From Panagrolaimus kolymaensis (lineage: Eukaryota; Nematoda; Chromadorea; Rhabditida; Panagrolaimidae): a stretch of 64,000 nt of DNA. The position numbers and the translations under genes are program-made. Location: NCBI GenBank assembly GCA_028622995.1, contig JAJQJQ010000002.1:7316001-7380000 (forward strand), given 5' to 3'. Under the pieces are notes generated by a model that saw only the letters and a program-made list of their open reading frames with translations, made no database searches and was not told the origin of the DNA. How positions within the stretch are numbered: the first letter of the stretch is position 1; each line of letters opens with the position of its first letter. This document shows, in pieces, positions 61,401 through 64,000 of the stretch.

Positions 61401-63991
61401 GGATTTTAAGTAAATTCATAAACTATTTTTTTTGTTCGAATTTTCTTAAAACATTTCTCTAGCCCAACAACACTGTAAAGCATCGAGGTTTTTTATTTTC
61501 CCTTCATCAAATTTTTCATCCAAACTATGTTTTATTTGTTTTGGATTTTAAGTAAATTCATAAACTATTTTTTTTGTTCGAATTTTCTTAAAACATTTTT
61601 TCTAGCCCAACAACACTGTAAAGCATCGAGGTTTTTTATTTTCCCTTCATCAAATTTTTCATCCAAACTATGTTTTATTTGTTTTGGATTTTAAGTAAAT
61701 TCATAAACTATTTTTTTTGTTCGAATTTTCTTAAAACATTTTTTCTAGCCCAACAACACTGTAAAGCATCGAGGTTTTTTATTTTCCCTTCATCAAATTT
61801 TTCATCCAAACTATGTTTTATTTGTTTTGGATTTTAAGTAAATTGATAAACTATTTTTTTTGTTTTAATTTTCTTAAAACATTTTTTCTAGCCCAACAAC
61901 ACTGTAAAGCATCGAGGTTTTTTATTTTCCCTTCATCAAATTTTTCATCCAAACTATGTTTTATTTGTTTTGGATTTTAAGTAAATTCATAAACTATTTT
62001 TTTTGTTCGAATTTTCTTAAAACATTTTTTCTAGCCCAACAACACTGTAAAGCATCGAGGTTTTTTATTTTCCCTTCATCAAATTTTTCATCCAAACTAT
62101 GTTTTATTTGTTTTGGATTTTAAGTAAATTCATAAACTATTTTTTTTGTTCGAATTTTCTTAAAACATTTTTTCTAGCCCAACAACACTGTAAAGCATCG
62201 AGGTTTTTTATTTTCCCTTCATCAAATTTTTCATCCAAACTATGTTTTATTTGTTTTGGATTTTAAGTAAATTGATAAACTATTTTTTTTGTTTTAATTT
62301 TCTTAAAACATTTTTTCTAGCCCAACAACACTGTAAAGCATCGAGGTTTTTTATTTTCCCTTCATCAAATTTTTCATCCAAACTATGTTTTATTTGTTTT
62401 GGATTTTAAGTAAATTCATAAACTATTTTTTTTGTTCGAATTTTCTTAAAACATTTCTCTAGCCCAACAACACTGTAAAGCATCGAGGTTTTTTATTTTC
62501 CCTTCATCAAATTTTTCATCCAAACTATGTTTTATTTGTTTTGGATTTTAAGTAAATTCATAAACTATTTTTTTTGTTCGAATTTTCTTAAAACATTTTT
62601 TCTAGCCCAACAACACTGTAAAGCATCGAGGTTTTTTATTTTCCCTTCATCAAATTTTTCATCCAAACTATGTTTTATTTGTTTTGGATTTTAAGTAAAT
62701 TGATAAACTATTTTTTTTGTTTTAATTTTCTTAAAACATTTTTTCTAGCCCAACAACACTGTAAAGCATCGAGGTTTTTTATTTTCCCTTCATCAAATTT
62801 TTCATCCAAACTATGTTTTATTTGTTTTGGATTTTAAGTAAATTCATAAACTATTTTTTTTGTTCGAATTTTCTTAAAACATTTTTTCTAGCCCAACAAC
62901 ACTGTAAAGCATCGAGGTTTTTTATTTTCCCTTCATCAAATTTTTCATCCAAACTATGTTTTATTTGTTTTGGATTTTAAGTAAATTCATAAACTATTTT
63001 TTTTGTTCGAATTTTCTTAAAACATTTTTTCTAGCCCAACAACACTGTAAAGCATCGAGGTTTTTTATTTTCCCTTCATCAAATTTTTCATCCAAACTAT
63101 GTTTTATTTGTTTTGGATTTTAAGTAAATTGATAAACTATTTTTTTTGTTTTAATTTTCTTAAAACATTTTTTCTTGCCCAACAACACTGTAAAGCATCG
63201 AGGTTTTTTATTTTCCCTTCATCAAATTTTTCATCCAAACTATGTTTTATTTGTTTTGGATTTTAAGTAAATTCATAAACTATTTTTTTTGTTCGAATTT
63301 TCTTAAAACATTTCTCTAGCCCAACAACACTGTAAAGCATCGAGGTTTTTTATTTTCCCTTCATCAAATTTTTCATCCAAACTATGTTTTATTTGTTTTG
63401 GATTTTAAGTAAATTCATAAACTATTTTTTTTGTTCGAATTTTCTTAAAACATTTTTTCTAGCCCAACAACACTGTAAAGCATCGAGGTTTTTTATTTTC
63501 CCTTCATCAAATTTTTCATCCAAACTATGTTTTATTTGTTTTGGATTTTAAGTAAATTCATAAACTATTTTTTTTGTTCGAATTTTCTTAAAACATTTCT
63601 CTAGCCCAACAACACTGTAAAGCATCGAGGTTTTTTAGTTTCCCTTCATCAAATTTTTCATCCAAACTATGTTTTATTTGTTTTGGATTTTAATTAAATT
63701 CATAAACTATTTTTTTTGTTCGAATTTTCTTAAAACATTTTCTCTAGCCCAACAACACTGTAAAGCATCAAGGTTTTTTATTTTCCCTTCCTCAAATTTT
63801 TCATCCAAACTATGTTTTATTTGTTTTGGATTTTAAGTAAATTCATAAACTATTTTTTTTGTTCGAATTTTCTTAAAACATTTTTTCTAGCCCAACAACA
63901 CTGTAAAGCATCGAGGTTTTTTATTTTCCCTTCATCAAATTTTTCATCCAAACTATGTTTTATTTGTTTTGGATTTTAAGTAAATTCATAA
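58423..63991 (+). repeat. Block R: trimer-based HORs with the gataaac/gttttaatt haplotype
   Basis: Monomers 411-449. 'attgataaac' ending one monomer is followed by 'gttttaatt' opening the next at eight junctions (58994, 59423, 60279, 61136, 61850, 62279, 62707, 63136). Spacings are about 429, 856, 857, 714, 429, 428 and 429 bp, so the basic unit is a trimer, with 5- and 6-mer versions. A second marker, 'cattttctctag' with 'gcatcaagg' (143 bp), is at 58423, 59993, 60422, 61279 and 63706. Segments 59566-60135 and 63279-63848 carry the same ordered variants. The block is very uniform, suggesting recent amplification. Confidence 0.92.
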
Positions 63992-64000
63992 ACTATTTTT
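63992..64000 (+). repeat. Partial monomer at the window edge
   Basis: Nine bases (actattttt) of the 450th monomer. The array continues beyond the window. Confidence 0.95.

Larger units (their letters stand above)
1..64000 (+). repeat. 142-bp satellite DNA array filling the whole window
   Basis: The landmark 'actatttt' recurs every 141-156 bases from position 1 to 63992, giving 449 full monomers, all in the same orientation. Counting by eye gives 322 monomers of 142 bp, 38 of 141, 75 of 143 and 14 of 156, which sum to exactly 63991. No unique DNA, inverted monomer, transposon or gene lies between them. Consensus base counts are about 40 A, 65 T, 24 C and 13 G, so this strand is strongly T-rich and C-rich. 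All reading frames are cut by stops and the monomer length is not a multiple of 3. Such arrays are typical of eukaryotic centromeric or pericentromeric heterochromatin; that location is an inference. Both ends run off the window, so the true array is longer. Confidence 0.98.

Noticed and set aside
1..64000. CRISPR-like array of direct repeats
   Set aside because: Repeats are 142 bp and directly abutting, with no unique spacers, no leader and no cas genes. It is tandem satellite DNA.
1..64000. AATAAA polyadenylation signals on the minus strand in each monomer
   Set aside because: 'tttatt' is expected by chance in DNA of this composition and there is no transcript or coding region to end.
1..64000. 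Phased A/T tracts causing curved DNA
   Set aside because: T-tracts are centred near 8, 21, 70, 76, 92, 110, 119 and 126 in the monomer. Their spacing is irregular and not consistently near 10-10.5 bp, so I cannot support curvature without calculation.

Overview
This window is one uninterrupted satellite DNA array. It holds 449 complete head-to-tail monomers, all in the same orientation, plus the first 9 bases of a 450th (63992-64000). The commonest monomer is 142 bp and about 26% G+C (37 of 142 positions). By my hand segmentation, 322 monomers are 142 bp, 38 are 141 bp, 75 are 143 bp and 14 are 156 bp. These lengths sum to exactly 63991, so no other DNA is hidden inside. I see no gene, RNA gene, transposon, inversion or unique sequence.

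This is the architecture of eukaryotic (peri)centromeric or heterochromatic satellite DNA, not of a bacterium or virus. The species cannot be read from the sequence. A 142-bp AT-rich monomer matches in length the major satellites of some darkling beetles (Tenebrio molitor, Palorus ratzeburgii). That is a length match from general knowledge, not a sequence identification.

Each monomer has an AT-rich body and a 27-bp G+C-rich core (monomer positions 41-67, about 52% G+C). Monomers usually differ from consensus at only 0-4 sites. The informative variants, in monomer coordinates starting at 'actatttt', are: position 36 (C, A, or TT with +1 bp); 109 (T or G); 51 (A, T or C); a G-interrupted T-tract (T8 at 5-12 becomes ttgtttt, -1 bp); and a 13-bp internal duplication.

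Using these variants as markers, the array divides into blocks with private variants and local higher-order repeats (HORs). 1-1708: 6-mer, 854 bp. 1709-5394: 13-mer of 1843 bp duplicated in tandem. 5395-10559: monomers carrying the 13-bp duplication. 10560-18222: mixed, with 992-bp and 710-bp periods. 18223-23334: variant-rich block with 4-, 5- and 6-mer HORs. 23335-27308: partial copy of 15.7-17.7 kb. 27309-35118: second variant-rich block with two 994-bp 7-mer HORs. 35119-41509: 42A and 107C/109G variants. 41510-58422: TT36 monomers, 122T/G-tract haplotypes and 854-, 709- and 1991-bp periods. 58423-63991: trimer-based HORs lacking the 109G variant.

No gene network exists here. The biology is turnover of the array itself: unequal exchange, slippage and conversion-like events, readable because diagnostic variants are shared in register. 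Near-identical kilobase duplications could also be assembly artefacts, so read-level support is the key check.
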